Below, one piece after another: positions 25,571 to 34,244 of a stretch of DNA of 64,000 nucleotides. The translations under genes were made by a program, and so were the position numbers. The first letter of the stretch is position 1. Every line of letters begins with the position of its first letter. Location: positions 6,758,001-6,822,000 of the forward strand of contig NZ_CP130720.1 in NCBI RefSeq assembly GCF_035984415.1, in the 5' to 3' direction. This DNA comes from Streptomyces sp. NBC_01296 (lineage in GTDB: Bacteria; Actinomycetota; Actinomycetes; Streptomycetales; Streptomycetaceae). Under the pieces are notes generated by a model. That model made no database searches. It had not been told where the DNA came from and saw nothing but the letters and a program-made list of their open reading frames with translations.

Positions 25571-26638
25571 GTGATCACCACATCGGGCCTCACGAAGGTC
25601 TACCAGTCCCGTGGCCGCGAGGTCACCGCCCTGGACGGCGTCGATCTCCACGTCCGCGAGGGCGAGGTCTACGGAGTCATCGGCCAGAGCGGCGCCGGAA
25701 AGTCCTCCCTGATCCGCTGCGTGAACCTGCTCGAGCGCCCCACCACCGGCACCGTGAGCGTCGACGGCGTCGACCTCACGGCGCTGGCCGGCCGCGGCCG
25801 CCGCGCCGGCAAGGAGCTCCGCGAGGCCCGCAGCCGCATCGGCATGGTCTTCCAGCACTTCAACCTGCTGTCCTCGCGCACCGTGCAGGGCAACATCGAA
25901 CTGCCCCTGGAGATCCTCGGCGTCTCCGGCCGCGAGCGCTCGCGCAAGGCCCTCGAACTCCTCGACCTCGTCGGCCTCGCCGACAAGGCCAAGGCCTACC
26001 CCGGCCAGCTCTCCGGCGGCCAGAAGCAGCGCGTCGGCATCGCCCGCGCCCTGGCCGGCGACCCCAAGGTGCTGCTCTCCGACGAGGCCACCAGCGCCCT
26101 GGACCCCGAGACGACCCGCTCGATCCTCCAGCTGCTGCGCGACCTCAACCAGCAGCTCGGCCTGACCGTCCTGCTCATCACCCACGAGATGGACGTCGTC
26201 AAGACCGTCTGCGACTCGGCCGCCCTGATGAAGCGCGGCCGGATCATCGAGTCCGGCACCGTCGCCGAACTGCTCGCCACCCCCGGCTCCGAGCTCGCCG
26301 GCGAACTCTTCCCCGTCAGCGGCGCCGCCACCGGCCCCGACCGCACGGTCGTCGACGTCACCTTCCACGGCGACGCCGCGGCCCAGCCGGTCATCTCCCA
26401 GCTGGCGCGGACGTACAACATCGACATCTCGATCCTCGGCGCCGCGATGGACACCGTCGCCGGCCGCCAGATCGGCCGCATGCGCATCGAACTGCCCGGC
26501 CGCTACGAGGACAACGTGGTGCCCGTCGGCTTCCTGCGCGAGCAGGGCCTGCAGGTCGACGTCGTCACCGACGACGTCGAAAACACAGAAGACGCCGACG
26601 CCGAGCTCGCCCAGCTCGTCAAGGATGGTGCCCAGTGA
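25571..26638 (+). CDS. metN: Methionine ABC transporter ATP-binding protein
   Basis: MetN powers import of methionine (D and L forms in relatives). The 355 residues have Walker A GQSGAGKS (38-45), Q-loop VFQHFN, signature LSGGQKQR and Walker B VLLSDEAT. The H-loop is ITHEMDVV. The C-terminal NIL/ACT-like domain (about residues 265-340) binds methionine and inhibits transport in the E. coli protein. The GTG start places the protein at the family's N terminus (ITTSGLTKVYQ). It overlaps metI by four bases. Expression is probably governed by the Cys/Met leader peptide upstream. Confidence 0.95.
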   Translation: MITTSGLTKVYQSRGREVTALDGVDLHVREGEVYGVIGQSGAGKSSLIRCVNLLERPTTGTVSVDGVDLTALAGRGRRAGKELREARSRIGMVFQHFNLLSSRTVQGNIELPLEILGVSGRERSRKALELLDLVGLADKAKAYPGQLSGGQKQRVGIARALAGDPKVLLSDEATSALDPETTRSILQLLRDLNQQLGLTVLLITHEMDVVKTVCDSAALMKRGRIIESGTVAELLATPGSELAGELFPVSGAATGPDRTVVDVTFHGDAAAQPVISQLARTYNIDISILGAAMDTVAGRQIGRMRIELPGRYEDNVVPVGFLREQGLQVDVVTDDVENTEDADAELAQLVKDGAQ

Positions 26639-27303
26639 CCTGGTCCGAGATGCAGCCCCTGCTCACCCAGGGCACGTACGACACCCTCTACATGGTGCTC
26701 TGGTCCACCCTGGTGACCGTCCTCGGCGGACTGCCCATCGGCATCCTGCTCGTCCTCACCGACAAGGGGGGCCTCCTGCAGAACCGGCCGCTCAACAAGG
26801 TCCTCGGCGTGATCGTGAACATAGGCCGCTCGCTGCCGTTCATCATCCTGCTGATCGCCCTGATCCCGGTCACCACCGCCGTCGTCGGCACCTTCATCGG
26901 CCCCACCGCCATGATCGTCCCGCTCGCCATCGGCGCCATCCCCTTCTTCGCCCGCCTCGTCGAGACGGCCGTCCGCGAGGTGGACCACGGCCTGATCGAG
27001 GCCGTCGAGTCCATGGGCGGCGGCGTCCCCACCCTCGTCGGCAAGGTGCTCCTCCCGCAGGCCCTGCCCTCGCTGGTCGCCGCCGTCACCACCACCCTGA
27101 TCACCCTGATCGGCTACTCGGCCATGGCCGGCGCGGTCGGCGGCGAAGGACTCGGCTCCAAGGCCATCACCTACGGCTTCCAGCGCTTCGAGACCGGCTT
27201 CATGCTCGCCACCGTCGTGGTCCTGGTCGCCATCGTCACGGTGATCCAGCTGATCGGCGACGGCGCGGTCCGCCTCCTCGCCCGCCGCGGCCGGACCGCC
27301 TGA
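26635..27303 (+). CDS. metI: Methionine ABC transporter permease
   Basis: The 222-residue inner-membrane permease has five or six membrane segments. The ABC-coupling EAA loop is EAVESMGGGVPTLVGKVLLP, and the GRSLPFIILLIALIP region is typical of MetI. It pairs with MetN and MetQ. The GTG start overlaps metN (GTGA). A 124-bp gap containing a hairpin (27342-27364, GCCCGCAC with GTGC-TT-GGGC) separates it from metQ. That hairpin could adjust the relative level of the binding protein. Confidence 0.95.
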   Translation: MTWSEMQPLLTQGTYDTLYMVLWSTLVTVLGGLPIGILLVLTDKGGLLQNRPLNKVLGVIVNIGRSLPFIILLIALIPVTTAVVGTFIGPTAMIVPLAIGAIPFFARLVETAVREVDHGLIEAVESMGGGVPTLVGKVLLPQALPSLVAAVTTTLITLIGYSAMAGAVGGEGLGSKAITYGFQRFETGFMLATVVVLVAIVTVIQLIGDGAVRLLARRGRTA

Positions 27304-27427
27304 CCGGCGCAGGCCGCCACCAGACTTCTCCACCCCACAAAGCCCGCACTTGTCGTGCTTGGGCCGCCACCACCCGCAAGAACCGCGCACGACCTGCGCA
27401 CTTGCACCGCTATGAAAGGCACTCTTC

Positions 27428-28291
27428 GTGCGTAAGAACATCAAGGTCACCGCCCTCACCGCCGCCTCCGCCGCGCTCGCCCTCGGCCTCACCGCCTGCG
27501 GCAGCTCCTCGGACCCGTCCTCCGCCAAGGCCGACGGCGGCAAGGTCGACGAGAGCAAGCCCCTCGTCATCGCGGCCTCCCCGAGCCCGCACGCCGACAT
27601 CCTGAACTTCGTCAAGGACAAGCTCGCGGCCAAGGAGGGCCTCAAGCTGGAGGTGAAGGAGTTCACGGACTACGTGCTCCCCAACACCGCCACCGAGCAG
27701 GGCCAGGTCGACGGCAACTACTTCCAGCACAAGCCGTACCTCGACGACTTCAACAAGAAGAACGGCACCCACGTCGTGCCCGTCGTGAACGTGCACCTGG
27801 AGCCCCTCGGCCTCTACTCCAAGAAGCTCAAGGCCCTCACGGACATCAAGGCCGGCCAGACCATCGCCGTCCCCAACGACACCACCAACGAGGGGCGCGC
27901 GCTCCAGCTGCTCGCCGCGAACAACCTGATCACCCTCAAGGAAGGCGTCGGCACCGCCGCCAAGCTGTCCGACATCACCGACAAGAAGGGCCTGGAGTTC
28001 AAGGAGCTGGAGGCCGCCACGGTCCCGCGCGCCCTGAACGACGTGGACGCCGCGGTCATCAACGGCAACTACGCCCTCGAGTCCAAGCTCTCGCCCGCCA
28101 AGGACGCGCTGGCCCTGGAGAAGGCAGAGGGCAACCCGTACGCCAACTTCCTCGCGGTGAAGGCCGGCAACGAGAAGGACCCGCGGATCGAGAAGCTCGC
28201 GAAGCTCCTCAACTCCGACGAGGTCAAGAAGTTCATCGAGGACAAGTACCAGGGCTCGGTCGTCCCCGCCTTCGGCGCCCCGAAGGCCTGA
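27428..28291 (+). CDS. metQ: Methionine-binding lipoprotein (NlpA family)
   Basis: This 287-residue substrate-binding protein has a lipoprotein signal ending in LTAC (Cys near residue 24), which anchors it outside the membrane. The NlpA/MetQ fold is shown by LVIAASPSPHADILNFVKD, EFTDYVLPNTATEQGQVDGN, NYFQHKPYLDDFN and VPNDTTNEGRALQLL, which include the ligand-contacting Tyr, Arg and Asn residues. A GAAAGG site lies before the GTG. It is the last gene of metNIQ. Confidence 0.95.
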   Translation: MRKNIKVTALTAASAALALGLTACGSSSDPSSAKADGGKVDESKPLVIAASPSPHADILNFVKDKLAAKEGLKLEVKEFTDYVLPNTATEQGQVDGNYFQHKPYLDDFNKKNGTHVVPVVNVHLEPLGLYSKKLKALTDIKAGQTIAVPNDTTNEGRALQLLAANNLITLKEGVGTAAKLSDITDKKGLEFKELEAATVPRALNDVDAAVINGNYALESKLSPAKDALALEKAEGNPYANFLAVKAGNEKDPRIEKLAKLLNSDEVKKFIEDKYQGSVVPAFGAPKA

Positions 28292-28445
28292 TCGTCCCAG
28301 CCGTCCGGCCCCGTACGCCCCGGGTGGGTGTGCGGGGCCGAGCGCTGCCCGCTTCCGGGCAACCCGGCCGCCACATCCCGCCGTCGATGCTGCATGCTGT
28401 GCCTACGACCCGCACAAACGGTCCAGCAACGGCATGGAGCTGCGC

Positions 28446-29138
28446 ATGACTACCACCTTCCCGGACGTCACCATCAGCACGGACCGGCTGGTGCTGCGCC
28501 CCTTCGACGGGGAGGACGTCACCGCGCTCGCCGAGATGATGAACGACGAGCACGTCACCGCCTGGACCTCCGTACCGCACCCCTACACCCATGCCGACGC
28601 CCAGGACTGGGCCACCCGGGTCTCCCATGCGGAGCGCACCGAGGGCAGGGGCATCGTCCTCGCCGTCACCGAGTTCCTCACCCAGCGCCTCGTCGGCATC
28701 GTGCACCTGCAGAACACCAACTGGCGCACCCGCAGCACCGAGGTCGGCTACGTCACCGCCCCCTGGGCCCGCGGCGAGGGCTACGCCAGCGAGTCCGTAC
28801 TCGCCGTCGTCCAGTGGCTCTTCCGCGACCAGGCCTTCGAACGCCTCGAACTGCGCACCGCCGCCGACAACACCGCCTCGCAGCAGGTGGCCCAGAAGAT
28901 CGGCTGCATCAGCGAAGGCGTCCTGCGCAACGCAGGGATAGTGCGCACCCAGAACCCCGACGGCACCTGGGCGGACACCCGCACCGACCTCATCGTCTGG
29001 AGCCTGCTCCCCGAGGACATCGACGACATCGCGGACCCGGACGGTTACGACGGCTACAACAGCCACGACGACTACGGATACGGCCGCGGAGCACAGGCGG
29101 GCGCGAGCGGCTACGCCGTCGGCGCCGACTGGAGCTGA
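28446..29138 (+). CDS. GNAT acetyltransferase, RimJ/RimL type
   Basis: The 230-residue protein starts TTFPDVTISTDRLVLRPFDG, the usual N terminus of RimJ/RimL-like acetyltransferases. It carries TEVGYVTAPWARGEGYASES (acetyl-CoA loop RGxGYA) and LELRTAADNTASQQVAQKIG. The last 45 residues are Asp/Tyr/Gly-rich (DDIADPDGYDGYNSHDDYGYG) and look disordered. ATG 28446 is preferred to 28434 because GGAG lies six bases upstream. Protein or antibiotic substrates are both possible. Confidence 0.82.
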   Translation: MTTTFPDVTISTDRLVLRPFDGEDVTALAEMMNDEHVTAWTSVPHPYTHADAQDWATRVSHAERTEGRGIVLAVTEFLTQRLVGIVHLQNTNWRTRSTEVGYVTAPWARGEGYASESVLAVVQWLFRDQAFERLELRTAADNTASQQVAQKIGCISEGVLRNAGIVRTQNPDGTWADTRTDLIVWSLLPEDIDDIADPDGYDGYNSHDDYGYGRGAQAGASGYAVGADWS

Positions 29139-29217
29139 CCCGATGACCAGGTAGTCTCACCGTGCCCGCCCCTGCCGACGAAACCTCGCCCGCCCCCACC
29201 CCAGGAGACTGACGACG

Positions 29218-30423
29218 ATGGCCGACCGGGTCACGGTGATCGGCTGGGACGGCTCGCCCCTGACCGCGGCCGCCCGGTCCGCGCTCTCCGCCGCCACCCT
29301 CGTGGCCGGCGCCGCACACCACCTCGCACTCCCCGAGGTCCCGCCCGCCGCCGAACGCATCCGGCTCGGCAGCCTCGGGCTCGCCGCCCGCCGCATCGCC
29401 GGCCACCGCGGCACCGCCGTCGTCTTCGCCGACGGGGACCCCGGCTTCTTCGGCGCCGTACGCACCCTGCGCGCCCCGGAGCACGGCCTCGAGGTCGAGG
29501 TCGTCCCCGCCGTGTCCTCCGTCGCCGCCGCCTTCGCCCGCGCCGGCATGCCCTGGGACGACGCCCAGGTCGTCGTCGCCCACCCGCGCACCCTGCGCCG
29601 CGCCGTCAACGTCTGCCGCGCGCACGCCAAGGTCGCCGTCCTCACCTCGCCCGGCGCCGGCCCCGCCGAACTCGCCCTCCTGCTCGGCGGGGTCCACCGC
29701 ACCTTCGTCATCTGCGAGGAGCTCGGCACCGCCAAGGAACAGGTGACCGTCCTGACCTCCGACCGGGCCGCCGACCACAGCTGGCGCGACCCCAACGTCG
29801 TCATCGTCATCGGCGGACAGGCCTCCTCCTCCGCCACCGCCGAACCGGCATGGCTGCTCGGCCAGAGCCCCGCCCAGAGCGGCGCCCGCGGCTGGGCCCA
29901 CCCCCTGGCCGACGCCGGGGAAGGCGAGTCGGCCCAGCTGCGCGCCGCCCAGCTCGCCCGCCTCGGCCCGCGCACCGGAGACCTCGTCTGGGACATCGGC
30001 ACCGGCTCCGGCGCCTTCGCCGTGGAAGCCGCCGCGTTCGGCGCCGCCGTCATCGCGGTGGACGCCGACCCGCGCGCCTGCGAACGCGCAACTGCCGCCG
30101 CCCGCAAGCGGGGCGTACAGCTCCAGGTCGTCGCCGGCCGCGCACCCCACGTACTGGAAGACCTGCCCGAACCCGACGTCGTCCGCATCGGCGGCGGGGG
30201 AGCGGAGGCCGCCCGGGCCGTGGCCGACCGCCGCCCCGAACGGATCGTCAGCCACGCCTCCACGCGCGACGAGGCCGAGGCGATCGGCCGCGCGCTCACC
30301 GAGGGCGGCTACACCGTCGAGTGCGCGCTCCTCCAGTCCGTGGGACTGGACACCCGTACGTGGGGTGAACAGGACCGTACCGTCGTGTTCCTCCTGGCAG
30401 CCGAACGCCCCGTGAACCGCTAG
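29218..30423 (+). CDS. cobL: Precorrin-6Y C5,15-methyltransferase (CbiE/CbiT fusion)
   Basis: CobL methylates the corrin ring at C5 and C15 and decarboxylates it during cobalamin synthesis. The 401 residues are in two parts. The N-terminal CbiE-type tetrapyrrole methylase (about 1-205) includes VTVIGWDGSPL and VVFADGDPGFFGAVRTL. The C-terminal CbiT-type Rossmann methyltransferase includes GDLVWDIGTGSGAFAVEAAA (about residues 257-276). The length fits CobL. GGAG lies about eight bases before the ATG. The bluB-cobT fusion follows after 276 bp, and a cobA/cysG-like gene after that, giving a cobalamin cluster. Confidence 0.93.
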   Translation: MADRVTVIGWDGSPLTAAARSALSAATLVAGAAHHLALPEVPPAAERIRLGSLGLAARRIAGHRGTAVVFADGDPGFFGAVRTLRAPEHGLEVEVVPAVSSVAAAFARAGMPWDDAQVVVAHPRTLRRAVNVCRAHAKVAVLTSPGAGPAELALLLGGVHRTFVICEELGTAKEQVTVLTSDRAADHSWRDPNVVIVIGGQASSSATAEPAWLLGQSPAQSGARGWAHPLADAGEGESAQLRAAQLARLGPRTGDLVWDIGTGSGAFAVEAAAFGAAVIAVDADPRACERATAAARKRGVQLQVVAGRAPHVLEDLPEPDVVRIGGGGAEAARAVADRRPERIVSHASTRDEAEAIGRALTEGGYTVECALLQSVGLDTRTWGEQDRTVVFLLAAERPVNR

Positions 30424-30522
30424 CGCGGAGCCCGCGGTAGGCTGGCCGATCGTCGTACCGCCCTGCTGTGTCCGGGGGTGACGGCACCGCCCGATGCGCG
30501 ACGTGGCGCAGTCCACAGCGGA

Positions 30523-30621
30523 CCATGGCAGTTATGGCTGCCGTGGTGGCTAACGGGCGCGACAATGCTTACTGGTTGCCGCGCAGGGCGTGCGAGAGAC
30601 GAAACGCATCGCACGGCAACC
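30523..30621 (+). promoter_or_regulatory. Structured 5' region before bluB-cobT
   Basis: Several strong stems occur. CCATGGCAG (30523-30531) pairs with CTGCCGTGG (30538-30546). GGTTGCCG (30574-30581) pairs with CGGCAACC (30614-30621), enclosing GTGCGA and TCGCAC, which also pair. No cobalamin-riboswitch B12-box consensus was found. It could be an unrecognised regulatory RNA, or part of the promoter region. Confidence 0.45.
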
Positions 30622-30699
30622 CCGCACGGCAACGCCGCCAGGCGGCCTCGTGGGCGACCGGGCGATCGAAGAGGCACAACCGATGGGCGAGGGGTACGC

Positions 30700-33600
30700 A
30701 TGACTGACACCGGCCAGGTACCGGGCGAGGGTCTCCCGGACAACGCGGGCATGGTGGATCAGCAGGGCATTCCCGCTCCGGTCGAGATCCCGGGCCCCGT
30801 CCCCGCTCCCGTCCAGGGCGGCTACGCCTTCCAGGACCTCGTGGACAACCCGGCCGAGCCGGAGGACGAGGAACTGCTGCTGATGCCGAGCGGCCAGGGT
30901 GCGTGGAGCGACCCGCAGGTCGTCCCGCCGGCGCCCGTCTTCCCCGTCGAGACCTCCTACGGCGACGCGCCCTACGCCGAGTACCCCGAGGCGCCGGCCG
31001 CGTACGCGGAGCCCGCGTTCCCCGCACAGCCCGCCTTCCCCGACCCCTTGTACGGTGACGCCTCGTACAGCGCGGGTGCGCACGAGGCCGGCGGCCGCGA
31101 CTCCGGCGCGCTCGACCTCAGCGGCCTCATGGTCCCGCCGCAGGCGGGCGCCCCGATGGCCCCGGCCGCGCCCGTCGCCACGGCCGCTCCCGCCCGTCGG
31201 CCGCTGCACATGGGTCCGCCCGTGCCCGAGGCCACCGGCGGAGTCGTGCGCTCCCTGGCCGACCGGGGTCCGGCGGCGGCTCCCCTGGCCGCCGCGGTGC
31301 CCGTCGCAGCGGTCGCGCCCGTCGCCGCCGCTGCCGTGAGCGCCCCGGTGGCTCCGATTCCGGTGCAGGTGGCCGGGCCGCCGACCGTCGGTCCCGAGTA
31401 CCTCGACGTTCCGCGCCCCGAGGCCGCAGCCGTACCGGCCGCGCCGCAGCCGGGCGAGACCCCGCCGCAGGCCGGCGAGCCGTGGACGGCGGAGCCGGCG
31501 CCCGTGGCGGCTGCGGAGCCCGTGGTGGCCGCCGCCGAGCCCGTGGCCGTGCCGCAGCCCGTGGTGGCCGCCGAGCCGGCCGTGGCCCCCGAGCCGGTCA
31601 TGGCTCCTGAGCCGGTCATGGCCGTCGAGCCGGTCATGGCGCCCGAGCCCGTCATGGCACCCGTGGCCGCCGAAGTCCCCGAGGCCCCGGAAGCCGCTCA
31701 GCCGGAGCCGGTCGTCGTGCCGCAGCCGGTCGCCGTGCCGGAGCCCGCGCCGGTCGTGGAGGCCGCGCCGGAGCCCGTCGCCGAGGCGCCCGCGCCTGCC
31801 GCCGCGGAGCCCGCCCAGGCCCCGGTGGCGCAGGCCGTCGAGCCGGAGCCGGTCGTGGCCGAGGCCGCGCCGGTGGACGTACCGGTGGCGGAGGCCGCCG
31901 TGGTGGAGCCGGAGGCCCTGCCTGCGGAAACGGTGGTTCCGGCCCCCGAGGCCGTCGAGCCCGCCGCCGAGGCGCCCGTCGTCGAGCCGGTCGTCGCCGA
32001 GCCCGTCGCCGTCGAGCCGGTCGTCCCCGAGGCCCCTGCCGCCCCCGCCGCGCTGGAAGCCGTACCGGAGATCGCGCCGGAGGCCGTGGCGGTGCAGCCC
32101 GAAGCCGCTCCCGAGACCGCCCCCGCGCCGGTTGCCGAGCCGGAGGCCGAAGCAGCGGCCGAGCAGGTCGCAGAGGCCGCTCCCGAGCCCGTCGTGGAGC
32201 CCTCCGCCGGCGAAGCGGCCCCCGGATACGCCGACGCCGAGCGCGAGGCCGTGCTGCGCGTCATGCGCGAACGCCGCGACATCCGCAACGGCTTCCGCAC
32301 CGACCCGATCCCGCACGAGGTGCTGCTCCGCGTCCTGGAGGCCGCGCACCACGCGCCCAGCGTGGGCCACTCCCAGCCCTGGGACTTCGTCGTCATCCGC
32401 TCGGCCGAGACCCGCCGGACGATGCACGAGCTCGCCCAGCGCCAGCGCGAGGCCTACGCGAAGTCGCTGCCCAAGGGCCGGGCGAAGCAGTTCAAGCAGC
32501 TCAAGATCGAGGCCATCCTCGACACCCCGGTGAACATCGTCGTCACCGCCGACCCCACCCGCGGCGGCCGTCACACCCTCGGCCGGCACACCCAGCCGCA
32601 GATGGCCCCGTACTCCTCGGCCCTCGCCGTCGAGAACCTCTGGCTCGCCGCGCGCGCCGAGGGCCTCGGCGTCGGCTGGGTCAGCTTCTTCGACGAGCGC
32701 GAGATGGTCCGCGAACTCGGCCTGCCGGAGCACCTCGAGGTCGTCGCGTACCTGTGCGTCGGCTACGTCGACGAGTTCCCGGAGGAGCCGGAGCTCGCGC
32801 AGGCCGGCTGGTCGCAGCGCCGGCCGCTGGCCTGGGTCGTGCACGAGGAGACGTACGGCCGCCGCGCGCTGCCCGGCGAGGAGCCGCACGACCTGCTCTC
32901 GGAGACGGTCGCCAGCATCCGCCCGCTCGACGCGAAGGCGCTGGGCGAGGCCTGGGAGCGCCAGAAGCGCATGACCAAGCCCGCCGGGGCCCTGGGCATG
33001 CTCGAAATCATCTCCGCCCAGCTCAGCGGCCTCTCCCGGGTCTGCCCGCCGCCGATCCCCGAGCCGGCCGCGGTCGCGATCTTCGCGGGCGACCACGGGG
33101 TCCACGCCCAGGGCGTCACCCCGTGGCCCCAGGAGGTCACCACGCAGATGGTCGCCAACTTCCTGGGCGGCGGCGCGGTCTGCAACGCGTTCGCGAACCA
33201 GGTGGGCGCCGAGGTGTGCGTCATCGACGTCGGTGTCGCGGGCGACCTCCCCGCCACCCCGGGCCTGCTCCCGCGCAAGGTCCGCCCGGGTACGGCCGAC
33301 CTGTCCACGGGCCCGGCGATGACCCGCGAGGAAGCGATCGCGGCCATCGAGGTGGGCATCGAGACGGCCCGCGACCTCGTCGCAGCAGGCAACAAGGCCC
33401 TCCTGTCCGGCGAGATGGGCATCGCGAACACGACGGTCTCCGCAGCCCTGATCTCGGTCTTCACCGGGGTCGACCCGGCGGAGGTCACGGGCCGCGGCAC
33501 GGGCATCAACGACGAGACGCACGCCCGCAAGGTCGAGGTCGTACGCCGCGCCCTGGAACTCCACCAGCCGGACCCGGCGGACCCGATCGGCGTCCTGGCG

Positions 33601-33942
33601 GCCATCGGCGGCCTGGAGCACGCGGCCATCGTCGGCCTGCTCCTGGGCGGAGCGTCCCTGCGCACTCCGGTCATCCTGGACGGCGTGAGCGCGGGCGCGG
33701 CAGCCCTGGTGGCCCGGGCCATCGCCCCCGAGTCCCTCTCGGCCTGCATCGCGGGCCACCGCAGTGCGGAGCCGGGGCACGTGGCGGCCCTGAACAAGCT
33801 CGGCCTGCGCCCGCTGGTCGACCTGGACCTCCGCCTGGGCGAGGGCACGGGCGCCCTGCTGGCGCTCCCGCTGGTCCAGAGCGCGGCCCGCGCGATGCAC
33901 GAGGTGGCCACGTTCGACTCGGCGGGCGTCACCGAGAAGTAG
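30700..33942 (+). CDS. cobT: BluB-CobT fusion with long low-complexity N terminus
   Basis: The 1080-residue protein joins two lower-ligand steps of cobalamin synthesis. Residues about 1-510 are Pro/Ala/Val/Glu-rich, with repeated EPVV, PEPV and VAEPV units. Residues about 513-725 are a nitroreductase-fold BluB-like domain (RVMRERRDIRNGF, APSVGHSQPWDF, GLGVGWVSFF) that in BluB makes 5,6-dimethylbenzimidazole from FMN. Residues about 735-1080 are CobT (IFAGDHGVHAQGVTPWP, GEMGIANTT, GRGTGIND), which attaches the base to nicotinate mononucleotide. The ATG at 30700 has GAGGGG upstream. Fusion could channel the base. The N-terminal half resembles no enzyme and may be a flexible spacer. Confidence 0.92.
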   Translation: MTDTGQVPGEGLPDNAGMVDQQGIPAPVEIPGPVPAPVQGGYAFQDLVDNPAEPEDEELLLMPSGQGAWSDPQVVPPAPVFPVETSYGDAPYAEYPEAPAAYAEPAFPAQPAFPDPLYGDASYSAGAHEAGGRDSGALDLSGLMVPPQAGAPMAPAAPVATAAPARRPLHMGPPVPEATGGVVRSLADRGPAAAPLAAAVPVAAVAPVAAAAVSAPVAPIPVQVAGPPTVGPEYLDVPRPEAAAVPAAPQPGETPPQAGEPWTAEPAPVAAAEPVVAAAEPVAVPQPVVAAEPAVAPEPVMAPEPVMAVEPVMAPEPVMAPVAAEVPEAPEAAQPEPVVVPQPVAVPEPAPVVEAAPEPVAEAPAPAAAEPAQAPVAQAVEPEPVVAEAAPVDVPVAEAAVVEPEALPAETVVPAPEAVEPAAEAPVVEPVVAEPVAVEPVVPEAPAAPAALEAVPEIAPEAVAVQPEAAPETAPAPVAEPEAEAAAEQVAEAAPEPVVEPSAGEAAPGYADAEREAVLRVMRERRDIRNGFRTDPIPHEVLLRVLEAAHHAPSVGHSQPWDFVVIRSAETRRTMHELAQRQREAYAKSLPKGRAKQFKQLKIEAILDTPVNIVVTADPTRGGRHTLGRHTQPQMAPYSSALAVENLWLAARAEGLGVGWVSFFDEREMVRELGLPEHLEVVAYLCVGYVDEFPEEPELAQAGWSQRRPLAWVVHEETYGRRALPGEEPHDLLSETVASIRPLDAKALGEAWERQKRMTKPAGALGMLEIISAQLSGLSRVCPPPIPEPAAVAIFAGDHGVHAQGVTPWPQEVTTQMVANFLGGGAVCNAFANQVGAEVCVIDVGVAGDLPATPGLLPRKVRPGTADLSTGPAMTREEAIAAIEVGIETARDLVAAGNKALLSGEMGIANTTVSAALISVFTGVDPAEVTGRGTGINDETHARKVEVVRRALELHQPDPADPIGVLAAIGGLEHAAIVGLLLGGASLRTPVILDGVSAGAAALVARAIAPESLSACIAGHRSAEPGHVAALNKLGLRPLVDLDLRLGEGTGALLALPLVQSAARAMHEVATFDSAGVTEK

Positions 33943-34244
33943 CCACGGTCCGCTGCGCGGGGTCCTTTCCGCCACCCCGCCCCTTCCCGAAACCGGGGGC
34001 TCCGCCCCCGGACCCTCCCGCCTCGCCGTGCCGGGGGCCCTGAGCGCGCGGGCGCGCAGCGCACGCGCGCGGGGCCGCGGGCCCCGGTTTCGGGAAGGGG
34101 CGGGGCGGGGAAAAGGCCCCGCGCAGCGGCGGACGTGCCGGGTCGTATCGTGGACCCGGACACCAAAACCGCACGTCACACTCCGAAAGCCGCTCCAGCG
34201 CAGCAGCGGCCTGCAGACACCGCCGCATCAGGAGCCGCACCGCT
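33943..34244. other. 302-bp intergenic region filled by palindromic repeat
   Basis: The gap between cobT and the cobA/cysG-like gene is mostly the long inverted repeat listed separately. The last 110 bp before ATG 34245 hold CCGGGTCGTATCGTGG, with TATCGT as a possible -10 at 34145-34150. No gene is visible. Confidence 0.6.
33948..34134. repeat. Long imperfect palindrome with roughly 50-nt arms
   Basis: The left arm (33948-33998) reads GTCCGCTGCGCGGGG through CCCCGCCCCTTCCCGAAAC. The right arm (34082-34134) is its near-perfect reverse complement, ending in CGCGCAGCGGCGGAC. Inside lies the palindrome CCGGGGGCTCCGCCCCCGG (33993-34011). A shorter relative of that core is at 53488-53504. It may be a dispersed REP/MITE-like repeat, and the RNA would fold into a very stable hairpin. 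Confidence 0.8.

Noticed and set aside
30424..30699. Cobalamin riboswitch
   Set aside because: No B12-box consensus or GCCACTG core could be found despite the B12 gene downstream.
30468..30707. 79-codon frame before bluB-cobT
   Set aside because: Third-position G/C is lower than in real genes here and the sequence is explained better by RNA stems. It is Arg-rich with no family match.
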